Shown in pieces: positions 23,813-36,990 of a stretch of DNA of 64,000 nucleotides; position 1 is the first letter of the stretch, and every line of letters begins with the position of its first letter. Source of the DNA: Aselliscus stoliczkanus (Eukaryota; Chordata; Mammalia; Chiroptera; Hipposideridae); the NCBI GenBank assembly GCA_033961575.1, contig CM066733.1:138186421-138250420 (forward strand), in the 5' to 3' direction. The position numbers were made by a program, and so were the translations under genes. Below the pieces are notes generated by a model. It was not told the DNA's origin. It was given only the letters and a program-made list of their open reading frames with translations, and did not search any database.

Positions 23813-25879
23813 TAAAGATGCCCATTTAATGCTATCTATGGTGTAAAAAAAAAAGGACCACCTAAAATCCCATTAATACAAAATAATTTTACGGATTACT
23901 TCAAAATGACTACAGTTACATTGTAGAAATAAACACAGGGTTCACAATAATAAAATTATAGTAATACATATTAACTATGCCCTATTTGCAAAATATGCAT
24001 GCATACAGATGACTGGGAAGCAGTATGCAAATATTAAAATAGGAGAAAGAGTAAAAATAATAATGTTTCTTTTTAATATGTCCTCAAAGTAATTCTACTT
24101 GATTTTAAACAAGTTGCTTCTGGAATAGGAATGCAGGCTGACTTAAAGCAGTATGCACCAAGACAAATTCAGAATTATAATTGTTGTTTCTCTGCACTCC
24201 CTCCTAACAAGAAGTTATTGTTAATAAGCAAATCCCACTTGTTGTGGCCCCTTTTCACTACATTGCCACAAAATTTGTGAATTTTTAGAGCTCCCATACC
24301 GAAATAATGGGAATTAACAATGAATTAGAAGTTTAGAAAGATAATTGGCATCTCAATGGGCCTAATTATTTATAATATGCAATATTATAATTTTTTGGAC
24401 TCTCAACTTGCTTTATTTTTTTTTCTTTTTGGCCTTGAACGTGGTTCAAAATGAGTGTCATGCTGCATGCTGACTCCTTGTCCAGAACAGAGTTGTTTTG
24501 TTCTTATGTACCCCTAGACTGTTCACTGTTCTTTTAAATTAATGATGCAGGGACAAACTCATTCTAGGAGACTGAGATCATCTGTTATCAAAACTCAGTT
24601 ATTAGGTGGAGACAGAGACCTCATGGCTGAAGTGATCACAGAAGCATCTGTGGACAGGGCCATACAATCAAGTTATGGGAGAGTTAAGGGAGTGTGTATG
24701 TGTGTGTTGGGATGCCAGTGTGTTGGCTGTGAACCCCTTTTGTTGACATATGGAATGTATATCTGCAAACATTTGCTTTTTATTTAAAAACCGTTTCACT
24801 TCAAAAATCCTGTTTAGATAAGTTGACATAGATCATTCTTTCAGAAACTGATAGCATCCAGAAAAATCCTAGTATGTTATTTAATGATTCAGTACCGAAT
24901 CGGGTATTGTGAAAGTTTGATTTCTTATCTTGGTCTGATTATGAAAGACAAATATCCCATTTGTTTTAATACTTTGCATACTTATCCTTTATTAGTTATG
25001 TTGTTTTCAGATGTAATGCAATTGTCAATGGGATATTATTTATTTTTGATGTTTTAATTTTTAAAGCCTCAGAACATAAAGAACGAGACAGCTGAACTAC
25101 AGCCTCCCTAAAATAATGAAAGACAAAACAAGAAAAAGAGGAATTCAGGGGTTTTGGGGTTTTATTTTAATAAGTAAGGGCTAGGAGGAACTGGAATTAC
25201 TACCATAACAGCAACTTTCTATATAAACTGGAAAATCCCTTGATTCAAACTTAACAGTTCAAGTACACCTTTTATATTAGGAAATGTTGTTTCTGAACAC
25301 AGTCTGAAACTCAGTGTTAGTAAGAAACACATTTTATTAGTGCAGACATAGAATAAACTTCTGAGGCTCAATACTGTCATGCAATTCAGTTTAAAAATAA
25401 GCTATTAGATATTTGTAGGAAATACATACTACCCTTTCTTGATAATTGCATAATACCAGAACTCTTTGACCTCTGCCTGGTGGTAAATGGGAAGGACTTC
25501 TGACACATTACCTTGCCCCCTATTTCTGTTCCTTCTCTTCAAGAGGATTGGGTAACCAATGTCTATTCATTTTATTATTCAGAAGTCAGTTATTTTTATA
25601 AAGGGTAAACTCTTTTGCTATTCTCCCACTGGAATTCTCTTCCATTATCTCCTCTGACTCTTTAGGAAATTTTTGAGTTAAAATATGCTCTAATCATGAC
25701 TCATTATAATGATCAACAGTTATAAACTGGTATAAAATTGAATTTTCTCTAAAGAAAATGAAAGCAAATGTAATCAGAACCCAGTAATGCTATTTTATTA
25801 TGTGTATTGTTCCTTGGTGTATAAAATATTTTTATTCAATTACTTCATCAGTCTTAAAATGTTCAAAAAAAAAAGCCAA

Positions 25880-25934
25880 ATAAGGGTATTATTCTTCCTG
25901 TGTTGTAGAAGAGGAAACTGAGACTAAATTTAAG
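25880..25934 (-). repeat. MIR fragment
   Basis: 'ttgtagaagaggaaactgag' is the conserved reverse MIR core. The short SINE at 25947 inserted just downstream. Confidence 0.5.
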
Positions 25935-25946
25935 AATATTCAATGC

Positions 25947-26056
25947 GGAGGGCCGGCCCAGTGGCACGGTGGTTAAGCGCTGGCTTGGGAAGCCAGCGGC
26001 TCCGGTTTGGGTCCCACATATGAGGGCCAGTGACACTGCCCTCAAAAAAAAAAAAA
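25947..26056 (+). mobile_element. Short tRNA-derived SINE (copy d)
   Basis: Head 'gggccggcccagtggcacgg', end 'agtgacactgccctc' plus an A-tail. A 12-bp target-site duplication aatattcaatgc is at 25935-25946 and 26057-26068. Confidence 0.95.
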
Positions 26057-26352
26057 AATATTCAATGCAGATGTGTAGAGTAAGGACCAGAAAGAGCTTC
26101 TGGTTCCTAATCTTAATTGTTTCCATTATGTTAGAGGTAAATCCCCTAATTGCCCACAAATACCAACAAGCAAAGGCTCTAAAGGTTCACTCTTGCTCAC
26201 ATGCTTCTGCTTTTCCTATTAAATTTACTTCATCTTAATAACCAGGACTCAGCTGATGTATTTTATGCCTGATTTTTATTTGGTAATAGTACCCAACAAA
26301 ATTTCATCTACTGTGTTTCAATTATAAGTATCACTGGAGTGATGGTTTATAC

Positions 26353-26545
26353 CAGTGGTTCTCAAAGTGTGGCCTGGCCCTGGGACCAACAGTATCACTA
26401 TTGTCTGGGAACCTGGAAGAAAAGCAAATTCTTGGGCTTCCATCCCAGCCCTACTGACTCAAAAACTCTGGGGGTGGAGTCCAGTAGCCTATATTAATAA
26501 GCCCTTTAGGTGATTCCAATACAAGCTAAAATTTCAGAACCACTG
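26353..26545 (+). mobile_element. MER5A-type hAT-Charlie MITE
   Basis: Nearly complete 193-bp element. Left end cagtggttctcaaagtgtgg and right end 'tttcagaaccactg' form the inverted repeat, with internal 'aagcaaattcttgggcttcc' and 'actctgggggtggagtcca'. Flanking 8-mers (gtttatac / ctttaaac) look like a decayed target-site duplication. Confidence 0.9.
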
Positions 26546-26719
26546 CTTTAAACTTTTACTCACTGCAGTTGAAATTCAGGTTAATTAAGCTTTTTTTTTT
26601 TTTTTCTCTAAGCTATGTAAGGAGCCTATTTAGCATTTATATTACTGGGTTTTGTTTTTGTTTTTGTTTTTTAATTCATGTCTGCATCTGCTACATTGAC
26701 TATGTGAGATTAAAGTGTG

Positions 26720-26952
26720 CAGTGATTTAGTACATGGGTTCCTGAAGACAAACTGTTAGCTGGAATGCTCATTGCTTGCAAGTTATGTGGCCTCGGGAGA
26801 AGTTACTTCTCTGTGAAATGAGATCATGACAGTCCCTACTTCCTAGAGTTGTTGTGACAATTTAATAAGAGAATCCATGTAATGTATTTATCAGAGCCTG
26901 ACCATTTGGAAAGCACCAATGAAATGTAAGCTATAATTGTTATTATTATTCA
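26720..26952 (+). repeat. MIR element
   Basis: Full MIR order on the + strand: 'gtgcagtgatttagtacatg', 'caagttatgtggcctcggg', 'tctctgtgaaatgagatcat', 'tagagttgttgtgacaattt', ending 'gttattattatt'. Confidence 0.85.
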
Positions 26953-29900
26953 GTCCAGTGATTTGCACAGTGAAAAATTACTCACCAAGTAAATATTATT
27001 TTGGAAAATAATATTTTGTTTCAACCAAGGATCTTAAAAATGAACTTTTGGGGAAACCAACAATTTAGCAGACTTTACAGGAGTAGCATAATTATTTTCA
27101 TATCTCATTAGCTGTTTTTCTTCTTTCTTTCCAAAAGTTGTTTGTGGTTTCATCTTAATAAACAATGTATTAATAACTAAAAGTAGGCATAAAGAGAATG
27201 CTTATGCCAAAAAAAATCATTTGAAGGCACTATTACTCATTTTTCTTTTCCTCTAACATTTTTACTTTTGAAAGGGAAGTAAAAAAATTACATAAGCATC
27301 CGGCGTCTGGGCATCAGCCATCTCCTGCAACCTTTAGCATTTACTTTTTAGTCCATGAGATTTTCATGATCCTTACGAAAAGAAGCTTCTTTTAGTAAGA
27401 TGAATTTAATCTACAACTTCTAGATTTCCTCTTCCCTTCAACGAATAATCGTTATTTGTAGAAAGCTGTTGTGATCCACACGAAGGGTAAATGAAAGGAC
27501 CTGTAAGTGATGGAAAGGTGTTCTTATACTGAAGGTTTCTTTTCCATTAAACATTGATGCTTAAATACTGAGGTAGCCAAGGCATTCCCAGTAGACTCAA
27601 GATTTTTTGTTCTTCCCATAAGTTTGGGATAGACATGCATCTGCCATGGATCTGCCACCTGTAATACGAAGAGGGTAGAAAAAAAGATGGCAGGGGAAAG
27701 GCTGCTGTGCAAAGGTTAGACTGTGAGTGCTGCTCTTGACTTCACTCTTGACTACGGCTCATAGCCAGCATCTGTTTGCTCCTTTATTTTAGTCTTTTAT
27801 AGGCTCTGGCAAGGAAAAAAAAAAGTGTTCTGCTGGAAGAAATGTTTTTATTTCCCACTGCAATTTTTTTTTTTTTAAGCAGTAAAACAGGGTAGGGGAG
27901 AGGTTAGGAATTAGATGGTAAAACACTTTTTTCTTGATGATATTCTCAAGCCAGAAGGGGCTTATGCAAGCCGGAAAGATGTGGGAGTAAATATGGTAAT
28001 GTCACTCATTAATCATGAAAACCATATTAAGAAAAGGGCTTCCCCTAACCCTCAGTGTTGTATGCTAAGTCACTGGATCCATTTTGGGACTCAGAGTTTT
28101 CTGCACTTTGTTCTGAATTAAGAGAGAGATGATGTTTGATACCTTGCCTTTCCCCTCAGGAAAAGACAGAAAATGTGCTTCAGAAGACAGGTTTAATTTA
28201 CTGTGACCTTGGAGTTTTGAATGCCTTCAGTGGGCTGCAAGTGGAAAATAGTTTATATGCCTTTTTCCCTAATGGTCATGAATTTGGGGTTTTGAGGAGG
28301 AGGAATTTACAATTTACTCTTTCCATTTTTCATTACCAGAGTATAAAAACATGCTCTTTCTATCTTGAAAAATCAATTTTCAATTTATTATACATCAGAG
28401 GAACTGCAGCACAGTATTTTTAAAGCATAGGATTCTTGCCCATAGAGAACATTTCAGAATTGATTTCGAAAAGGTTTTTGAAGCTTCATTTATATTACTG
28501 GGCTTGATCAATAACAGTTTTGTCTATGGGAGCTCAGAAACAAAACATGTGTTTGTCTGGAAGTCATCGGTGGGGTCTGGGGAGGCCCAGTCGCCTTCGG
28601 AGTTGAGGTCAGAAATGATTTTGAGTGACATGGATATTCTATAGAATGTGGCGGACAAAGAATTAAAGAAATAGCAATCAAACTAGTGTTTTTCAATTGC
28701 TCTGCGTTTTTTAGTGTTTCCCTATGCCTCTAGTTCTGGGAAGATATACTGACTTTTCTTTTTTCTTTCCTTTGGTCATTGCCCCTCCCCCCTTTGAATC
28801 TTACGGTTTCTTTAAAGTGTGTAGTTCAAAGCAAAGCCACAGTGAAAAGGGCTGTATCTTTTTAAACTCAGTGAAACATGTCCTGCAGCCCATGGGCTTT
28901 GTGTGTGGCTTTCTGTGATTTCATCTTACGGGGTCAGAAATGAAAAGAGATTCTTCTGTTCTGTGTGTGCCGGTATAATCATCACGCTGTATGACGAAAA
29001 TGCAGTGGGAATCCAACAATGACATGACCCACTGAAGAGGATGCTAAAACAAAACTTTTTAGAAATGTCATTAACCTGACCTCTTTATTTTCATTGATGA
29101 AAGTAATCCTGAAATGCACTGACATTCGCAGACTATAGATCTAGATTGGTGTATTTAAAAACTTTTTAAAGCAACAATGTTTATTGATCACTATTGACAG
29201 GGTTAATGGAACAGAATAGCTGATGAAAACTATTGCCCTCTATTCTATTTTGTTGAAATTGCTTTTTTTTTTTTTTAGTATACTTTATGACTAAGTAGGA
29301 AAATATGTATCACTACTTCCCCCACCCCCTCCTCATTAACTAATCATTTTAATTCACAGCTTGTGGAATTTGGCATGTGTTCATGTTAATTTTTTTGTCT
29401 AGTATGTTAGGTCATCTTTTAATGAGGTGTGAAAAAATACTGTTATCTCAAAAAAGTTAACTGCATTTTTACAATCCAGGGCTGTATTGATATCCTGTGT
29501 TAACAAGAGCTTTACAATGGGACAATTAAAGTTCTTTAGAATAAAATACTGTCAAATCTAAAATATTATTGTTGGCATTCCAGAAAGAGAGAAAGCATAT
29601 ATAAATACAGTCCTGGCACACAATTATTCTTAAAGTAGATGTGACAGAATTTAGTATCAAAATACGGGTAGGTTACTCCTTGTCGACTGCTTTAAAATGG
29701 CTATATCTCCATAATATATAATTGGCTCCCATCCTTCCTTGCAAAAGATTTGGATACAGAAGCCTTGCAGCAGAGAGGCTGTATTTGCTGGCATACTGAT
29801 GAGTAGGTAGCATGTCCTGGAATATTAATGATAATATCTTCTAATTCAATTCACAAAGAAATATAAACATATGTAAGGGTTAGGTGACATTCTACGGAAA

Positions 29901-31084
29901 CGGATTTTTATTTTTAATAAAAGTAAATTATGTGAATACTGGCCTGGTGACCTTTCTCTCTTCTTCACTAAACTAGAATGTTTTTAACCAGGATGTTTTT
30001 GCCTCATTTGTGAAGGAAGTCTGGGTTAAGCAGAGCTGACATTACGCTGGCTTAGATAATGAGCCACCTTATTCCAAGGCAGTTTCTCTAGGAAATGATT
30101 TCCTTTCCTTATAAATCTTGCTGGGAGGCTTACATGGTGCATGGACAGAAAACATTATTGTTTACCAAGCCAAGAGATAGACTATTTTATATACATCTGT
30201 TTAGTTTATCTTTGGGGTTTATCAGAGTGTACATCCTCTGTAAATTATCCTATGGAAATTAGTGAGAATACCCTTGAGTCCCTTCCTCCCTCAACAGAGA
30301 ACCATAATATGAGCTGAGGGATCATGCAGGAGGGAGTTCTTGAACTTTCCAGGCAGACAAGGGCTTCTGTCCAGATGCCTGGAAAGTTAAGCAGATGGTG
30401 GCACCAGTGTGCATTATGCTGTTGAGTTATTAGCCTAGCCTAGCTATGCTAGGACATCTACTGAGCACAAAAACAGCCTGGCACTCACTCACCTGACCGA
30501 CTCAGAAATGTCAGAACTATTTCAAAAGCAGGAGAAGAGATGGTTCCAGCTCCTGTTATCCAAATGGTGATGAAAGTGAAAAAGAATGATTCTGTTGTGT
30601 ACCTCAAATTTCACAGCAAAGAGAATATATAATACTAGACCTGAGACCACAGTCAGTAATGTAAAAGCTTAAATTTGTCAAGTTAGCAGTGTCTCAGTGA
30701 TCACATCCAGTCAGGGAACCATGTTGGACAGGATGGGAGGCCCAGATGGTTAGAAAAAGAGCACTGTAGGTTGACGCATTTGTTTTAATTCATCACCAAG
30801 CATAATTTAATGTTGGTTTTTCAGGGAAATTTTCCTATTTCCTAAGTGTTTGCATATGTCATTAGAATCATAAAATATGTTCGACCTTGAATATCAGTGA
30901 GTTCTTCCTCATTTTAATGTGCGGTGGCCTCCAGAGTGGGTGTTAGAAGCCAGGCTCACTGGAGCCATTAACTCACTTCATCACCTTAAAACCTCAGGCT
31001 CTGGAACTTGGAAACTGTATTGAATGTTCTGAACTTTGGAGGAAGGGATTAAAAATACCTATGTCACACTGTGGTGAGGTTGTA

Positions 31085-31215
31085 GTTTATTATTATTTAG
31101 GGATGAAAAAATTGAATTGCAGAGAAGTTAATTGATTTGCCCATCTTTACATTAGGACTTAGTGACAGGGAAGGGCTTAAAATCAGGCCCTTCTGTCTCT
31201 AGTCCTACATCCTGT
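31085..31215 (-). repeat. MIR fragment
   Basis: 'gaaaaaattgaattgcagag', 'ttgatttgcccatctttac' and 'ggcccttctgtctctagtcc' follow the reverse MIR core. Confidence 0.6.
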
Positions 31216-31248
31216 CGAACTAGCATTCCTCTTAATTAACATGGATTT

Positions 31249-31361
31249 AGGGCTGGCTGAGTTACGTTGGTTAAGAGCTGGCTTGGGACACCAGTGGCCC
31301 CAGTTCGGGTCCCACATATGAGGGCCAGTGATACTGCCCTCAAAAAAAAATTAAAAAATTT
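31249..31361 (+). mobile_element. Short tRNA-derived SINE (copy e)
   Basis: Diverged head 'agggctggctgagttacgtt', 'cagttcgggtccc', end 'agtgatactgccctc' and an A-tail. A perfect 14-bp target-site duplication attaacatggattt is at 31235-31248 and 31362-31375. Confidence 0.95.
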
Positions 31362-32739
31362 ATTAACATGGATTTTGGTGAGTAAAATCTTTACCAAGGG
31401 ACAGTATGTAGTTAAGCTGGTGGTGTTTGCTGAAAGAGAGCTGGTATACATTACCATGAATTAATGATATCAGATTGTTGACGAGGGGAGGAGTGTAGGT
31501 TTTTCAATAATTCCCGATGAATGGGTATGGTGGTCTGCTCTGCGGTAGTTTCAGGATGTTTCCAAGGTGAGCCACAAATAATGACAGCCCAACTTGAAAT
31601 TCTACAAATAGAATATTGTCATTAGAGGACATACACAATTCCTTGGCAAAAAAATGGAAGAAATAATCCAATGAAGAAGCTAGAAAGCACATTTCATGGA
31701 AAAAACAGAATCAAAACAATGAGTTTGGCTAGAGGAAGAAAGCAATAAGTAAGGAAAGGTGACACTACTCAGCATTACCCGCTGTAGTAGATATAGTACA
31801 CTGGTTAGCAGCTAGGGGACCCAGGTTGTCTGTGCCATCCGGTGCCCCATAAAACAATAAGGTAACATTTGCAAATGTTGACAGATTGTAAGTGTTGCAT
31901 TACCTAACTCTTCAGAAGTAACAGAAGCCCAAGTGTTTGTAACATTAGAGCTGGGAGTAATGAGAAAAAGTTACCAGGAAGTATGTTTTGGCCCAGCGTA
32001 AGGAAGAACTTTCTAACAATAAGAGCTGCCAACAATGGAATGTCCTATTTCCCAAAGGAACGAGCTTCCTTTCACTGGAGAGTATGGAGCAGCCAGAATA
32101 TTGTCAGGCAGGGGTGCCATCAGGGGTTCCAGCACTGGGTCACCATTTGAATTAGATGAATCTCAAAGCATCTTGCCAAGAGCATGTGATCCTATGACTG
32201 TTTGGGTTATACCTTATTTCTCTTTCATATTCAAAGTTTTACTGTTTTTCATAAATGTTCTTTAATATACACAGGGAAGGATTGGGGCTGATGAAATGAG
32301 ATAAGCTGTGACAGTCCTTTAAAAAGAAGTAATCAAGTGAAATTGCACAATAATTTATGCTAGAGGGGAAAAAAATAGAAAATGAGATTCTTCTGAAAGT
32401 CATATTGTGTAAAGCCCACGAGAGAGATTATAAATCTCAAAAGAATAATGAATACAGGTGATTTTTCCACGGACCAGACAAATCTAGGAAAGTTTTTTCT
32501 GTTGCATTTAGTATTATTCTGGCAGAGGAAATAGCTGATGACATGTATAAGGAGGCACTATGGGCAAATGTTTCCCTTTAGTGTAGCTGATTGGCAGACA
32601 GTATTAAGGAAAATACAGTCAGAAATTGGGGCAGGTATTTCAGGCTCAGGTGTTTGGCATTTGGTGGACACTTGATTTCTACTGTTTTTCTATTTGGTTT
32701 TGTTTTATAAATTAAGACGGACATAATACGAGCTTTGTT

Positions 32740-33400
32740 TCACAGATACTATTTTGGTGGTGGTAGAATAGAAGGTTTATAAAGGAAGATTGGAAGGGAG
32801 AGATAAAAAGTCTGAGTGAGACAAATTGAAGGCCAAAAAAGAAGTGGGAATTCAGCTCCTGAGAGGATAGAGTTACCTTTCATTGAAATGGGAAACCCAC
32901 GGGGAGCAAAGGTTTCAGGAGGCATCAGGAAGCAGGAGGTCTTCTCCAATTGAAGGCCACAGTTGCACAACTGTGCGTGGGACAGAGGTCAGGAACTGAG
33001 ATACAGATTTGGGAGCTATATACAAAGAGGATGGGACAGAAATAATCAAATTTGATGAAATTCTAAAGGGAGAAACTATTAGGGGAAAACAAAAGAGACT
33101 GCTGAACTGAACTTTGGGAAACAACAAACTACAGAGAGCGAGAAGGAAAAATCATCAGAGAAGGCAGTAATAAAAAAAAAATACTTAAGAATATAACTAA
33201 AAGAATAAGGAGAAAAACTGAGAGATAATGTTTTTTGGAAGCTGAGAAAGAAGAGAATTTCAAGACAATGTGGTCAGGAACCCTCTAAGAGACCATAAAG
33301 GGGGAAAGTAAGGAAGAACCTGATTTGGACGTTTCCATGGAGAATACTATGAGCTTGGGAACTGGGATAATCGTATAAATGTGTAAATGTGAAAGAACAA
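32740..33400 (-). repeat. L2 LINE reverse-transcriptase-region relic
   Basis: Purine-rich on the + strand. On the minus strand the peptide near 32890 reads like the L2 ORF2 stretch following the YADD motif: MPPETFAPRGFPISMKGNSI corresponds to the 'FPPKPAP..FPISVNGNSI' region of L2. Frames shift several times. No functional protein is possible. Confidence 0.6.
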
Positions 33401-33868
33401 AAAGCGGCCAAATTATAAGTTAGTCAAAGTTTTGGTTGTTACTCAAAGGTACTTTTCACGATCTCTTTTTTTCTCAGTGGTAGCAGTACCTCTCTGTGCC
33501 CAGTACATTATTCTCCTTCCACACACTGCAGCTCATATTTCTGTCAGGCAAACATTGAGGTTAAACTTGTTTTGTAATTTTGGATGGAGCTCTGTTGTCA
33601 GACTACCAGAGGGAGGATGACTTCTACAGCATTCTAGTGAATCTCCACAGGGACCCCTATGGACAATGAAATCGATACTATTAGCGAATAGTTGATATCT
33701 GATCATTTTGTAGACATGTCTGACATTGAATTTAAATATACTTCTTATGTTGAGTATGAACAAATATTCTGACAATACATTTTTTAATACCCTGACTCTT
33801 TGATGCTATATTAAAACCAAGGGGATAAATCTTTGATGTTAATGATATTAGAGTTGTTTCTTAAACTG

Positions 33869-33948
33869 TTGGGTTGTTGGAAAAGTCATGGTGCATTTTT
33901 GCAATGAAAAACAGAAAAAAATATGTCATGACTTTTCCGACAACTCAA
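33869..33948 (-). mobile_element. Palindromic mariner-type MITE (copy 2)
   Basis: An 80-bp element with ends ttgggttgttggaaaagtca and tgacttttccgacaactcaa. They pair over about 22 bp with only two mismatches, which are G:U-compatible in RNA. The right flank is TA (33949-33950) and the left flank is tg, probably a decayed TA. The centre is the reverse complement of copy 1, which sets the strand. Confidence 0.85.
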
Positions 33949-34361
33949 TATATTGATAATATATAATTTTTCTTTGGTTGTAGTTTAATAATCTATTGCT
34001 TAATGAAGGCTCTGAATAAGGGTATTTGTTATAGTCCATACATTTAAACTTTTAAATAAATACTTGGTGTTGAAATAATGGCTAATGACTTAACATTGAT
34101 ATATCATCAAAATCATCTTAGCCATGAAACTTTAAAACACCCAAATTAATTTTCTTTGATATCATTTTAATACAGAATTGTCAGAAAAAATATTACTAAG
34201 TTAATTATCATTTCATAAATAGCTGTAATATAGTTAACATCATTAGTTTTATATAATATAATCCTATGAATAATCTAAAAGAAGTATAATTCTTAATATC
34301 ATGTGGTATGTAATTGAACTATTTTAATTATTTTATTCAAATTCAAAGAGTAATATATATC

Positions 34362-34384
34362 ATCCATCTATCCATCCATCCACC
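34362..34384. repeat. (ATCC)n microsatellite
   Basis: About five units of a catc/atcc tetranucleotide, then ccaccc. Confidence 0.8.
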
Positions 34385-35970
34385 CACCACAAGCACACAC
34401 AAACTTGAAAGCAACTAAAATATAAATGGCCTTTTCTCTCACTGGCTAAATGACTGTTCTAGAAATTTGTCAGATTTTTACAGACACAAACACAGTCCTC
34501 ATCCCCACTGGATGGGGTTGACATTGTAATAATTCTGGAAATTAATGTAAGAATTTTATTTCTATATTCTGAAATCTCCACATCCAAGGCAGTTATTAAT
34601 TTGCAACCTGTTCTAGCCAGCTATTGTATGAATCTCAGATATTAATTTAAGTATTTATATTTGTTAATACTGTCCTTCCCATTTCTGAGACAGGGACTCT
34701 GTTGAGAATCTGATGCTAGCTCTGCACAGTTTTCACAATCACTTCCTAGTTGTTAATAGACTGCCTATTGCTCATGCAAGGACCAGCCAGGTAGAGAACT
34801 TCTCTATTATAAGCTGCCCCTTGACATTGGAGGCACAACAATGCAGGTCCCTCCAGAGAAACTGGAGACCAGCAGACAGTAAAAACTTGCACAAGGCACT
34901 GACACTAGGGATTTGATTTAGGAACTATCAAGTATGGTTATATCAGGGCTGATCTCAGAGCTTTCTAGAAACCACTAAAATTAGAACTCCTCCTTTGCTT
35001 CTCCAGTGCCAAGAATGAGTACTGATATAAACTTCGGCCCTTCCTTTTTCTCTACTTCTGCTTTGCTAGCCCAGATTTGTCTTTCTGTGCTGTTACTGAC
35101 ATTGCCTTATGTTAAAAAAACATAACCCTTTTGTGATCCAAGGGCTGGGTTTGTGCAGTGCTGTATTACATTTGACAGTCGTGAGTAGACCTTCCTCAAA
35201 AGTATCCATGTTGCTAGGATGTTTTGACTTTAAGGATTATTATATATGTTACTAGAATAATAAAAACCACTATGAAATTAGTTACTTAATCTTTTCATTG
35301 CAACTCTCTATAATTAATGCCAGCTAATTGTTTCTGGATCTCCTTATATCACTGAAACTTGAGAAAGCAGGTGATTTTTTTTCTTTTATTCTAATATATT
35401 ATGCTTCAACGTAATAGGGTAAGTATTCCCTTCTGTGTTGCATTGTTATTTATGCATGTGTTTTGCAGGTGTGGTTGGCACTGGAAATTCTGGTTGTTGA
35501 TCTACAGACAAAAAAGCTTTCAAACATTAAGTGCAGAATTTTTAGGTGATTCTTGCCACTCTTGTTTAGTAACATTAACTTCTTAGTTTATCTTGTTAAT
35601 GATAAATATTTTATATTCACATAGCTTATATGTACAGTGGGACGAGACTGTCTTTCCTGTATGTAACTACACATCTGTGGAAAGAGGAACATTATAAGTG
35701 GGCGTTAGATTAACAAGTGTTATGCTGACGTACCAACAACTCATGCAAGTTATTTTTCAAGGAAGACAATATGGAATGCAGATGTATTCCCAAGAATAAA
35801 TGTCCATCTATCACAATTTCTACATCACCAAAAATTTATTGACCATCTACTATATACAAATCTCTCTGTTCATGAATAAACCTTTATTTATTCAATTCAC
35901 AATGTGCACGTTCAACTATGGGAGGTTATTTTGATAGTGAGATCACTTGTAAGAATTTAGAAGTGCTCAT

Positions 35971-36130
35971 ATATATTTATACACACACACACACACACAC
36001 ACACACAGCAGGTGTGGGGGGAGAGAGAGAGAGAGAGAGAGAAGGAGAGAGAAAACAAAAAATCACAAATGTGGGCTAAAAATTATATATATCATATAAA
36101 TATATATATGTGTGTGTATATATATATAAT
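35971..36130. repeat. Compound microsatellite (AT)(AC)(GA)(AT)
   Basis: AT-rich lead, (AC)n at 35981-36007, g-run, (GA)n at 36021-36042, then alternating TATA/TGTG blocks at about 36084-36130. The arginine/glutamate-rich frame that crosses it is repeat translation. Confidence 0.92.
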
Positions 36131-36821
36131 TACAGAGCATATAATCGTAAGTGCTAATATGTATACATTGTGTAAAGAAAACTTGAAGGTGCTAAGAAAA
36201 AATTCAAAAGAATATATCCTTACTCTTGAGTTAAAAATAAAACAGAGAGATAAAGAGATTTCCATTTTGTCTCAACTCTTAAGACCTTTGAGATGTAGAC
36301 TTTTCCAGAGAGAGATAAACATCCTTGTCACCCCACTCATTCCAAGTAGAATCAGAGAAATCTTTAACTGTTAAACAGTGAAGTTTCTGAGTTAAAAGTA
36401 GGTAATCTTTAAAAGCTGAGAGCATTTATTTGAAGTTTATGAGTATACATAAAATGTCTATTTTTGTTACCATAAGGTCTCTGAGGATGCTCTCATATTA
36501 AATGAAGGGATTTAAATGAGTAGAGTACTGCCCCACTAACATCATTTTTCCTGACCATCTTGGACTTTGAGGTATTGCAGGGTGACTTAGGTTGTAACAT
36601 TGTTAATATTTACAGAAAATAATAGTCTCATATAATAAAACGCAGGCATAGGAATTGGTTTAGGAAGACATTGTGGAAAGTTATCTTAAATAAAAATAAA
36701 AAGGAATGTGAAAAGAGAGTCAGCTGCTTGTTAGTGGACTTTGAGAATGAAAAAGGGCTTCAGAATAGGAGGTGACAGCCTAGAACTGACTTCTGTATTT
36801 AAAGGTAATTAAGAATGGCAC

Positions 36822-36990
36822 TCATTGGGTGATGGGGAGGCCCTGGAGCCAAATCTTTGAGTCTGAATCCTGGTTCCTCCACTTCCAAGCTTAGTAAGGT
36901 AGCAATTACATAATTATTTATTCAATAGGGTTATCAATAGTATCTGCCTCATTGGGCTAACATATTGTAATATAAGAACTCAATATTTTT
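36822..36990 (+). repeat. MIR element
   Basis: 'ctggagccaaatctttgagt', 'gaatcctggttcctccactt', 'atagtatctgcctcattggg' in MIR order. Confidence 0.75.

Noticed and set aside
36012..36374. 120-codon + strand frame rich in Arg, Glu and Lys.
   Set aside because: Its start is the GA microsatellite and the rest is AT-rich intron; no domain.
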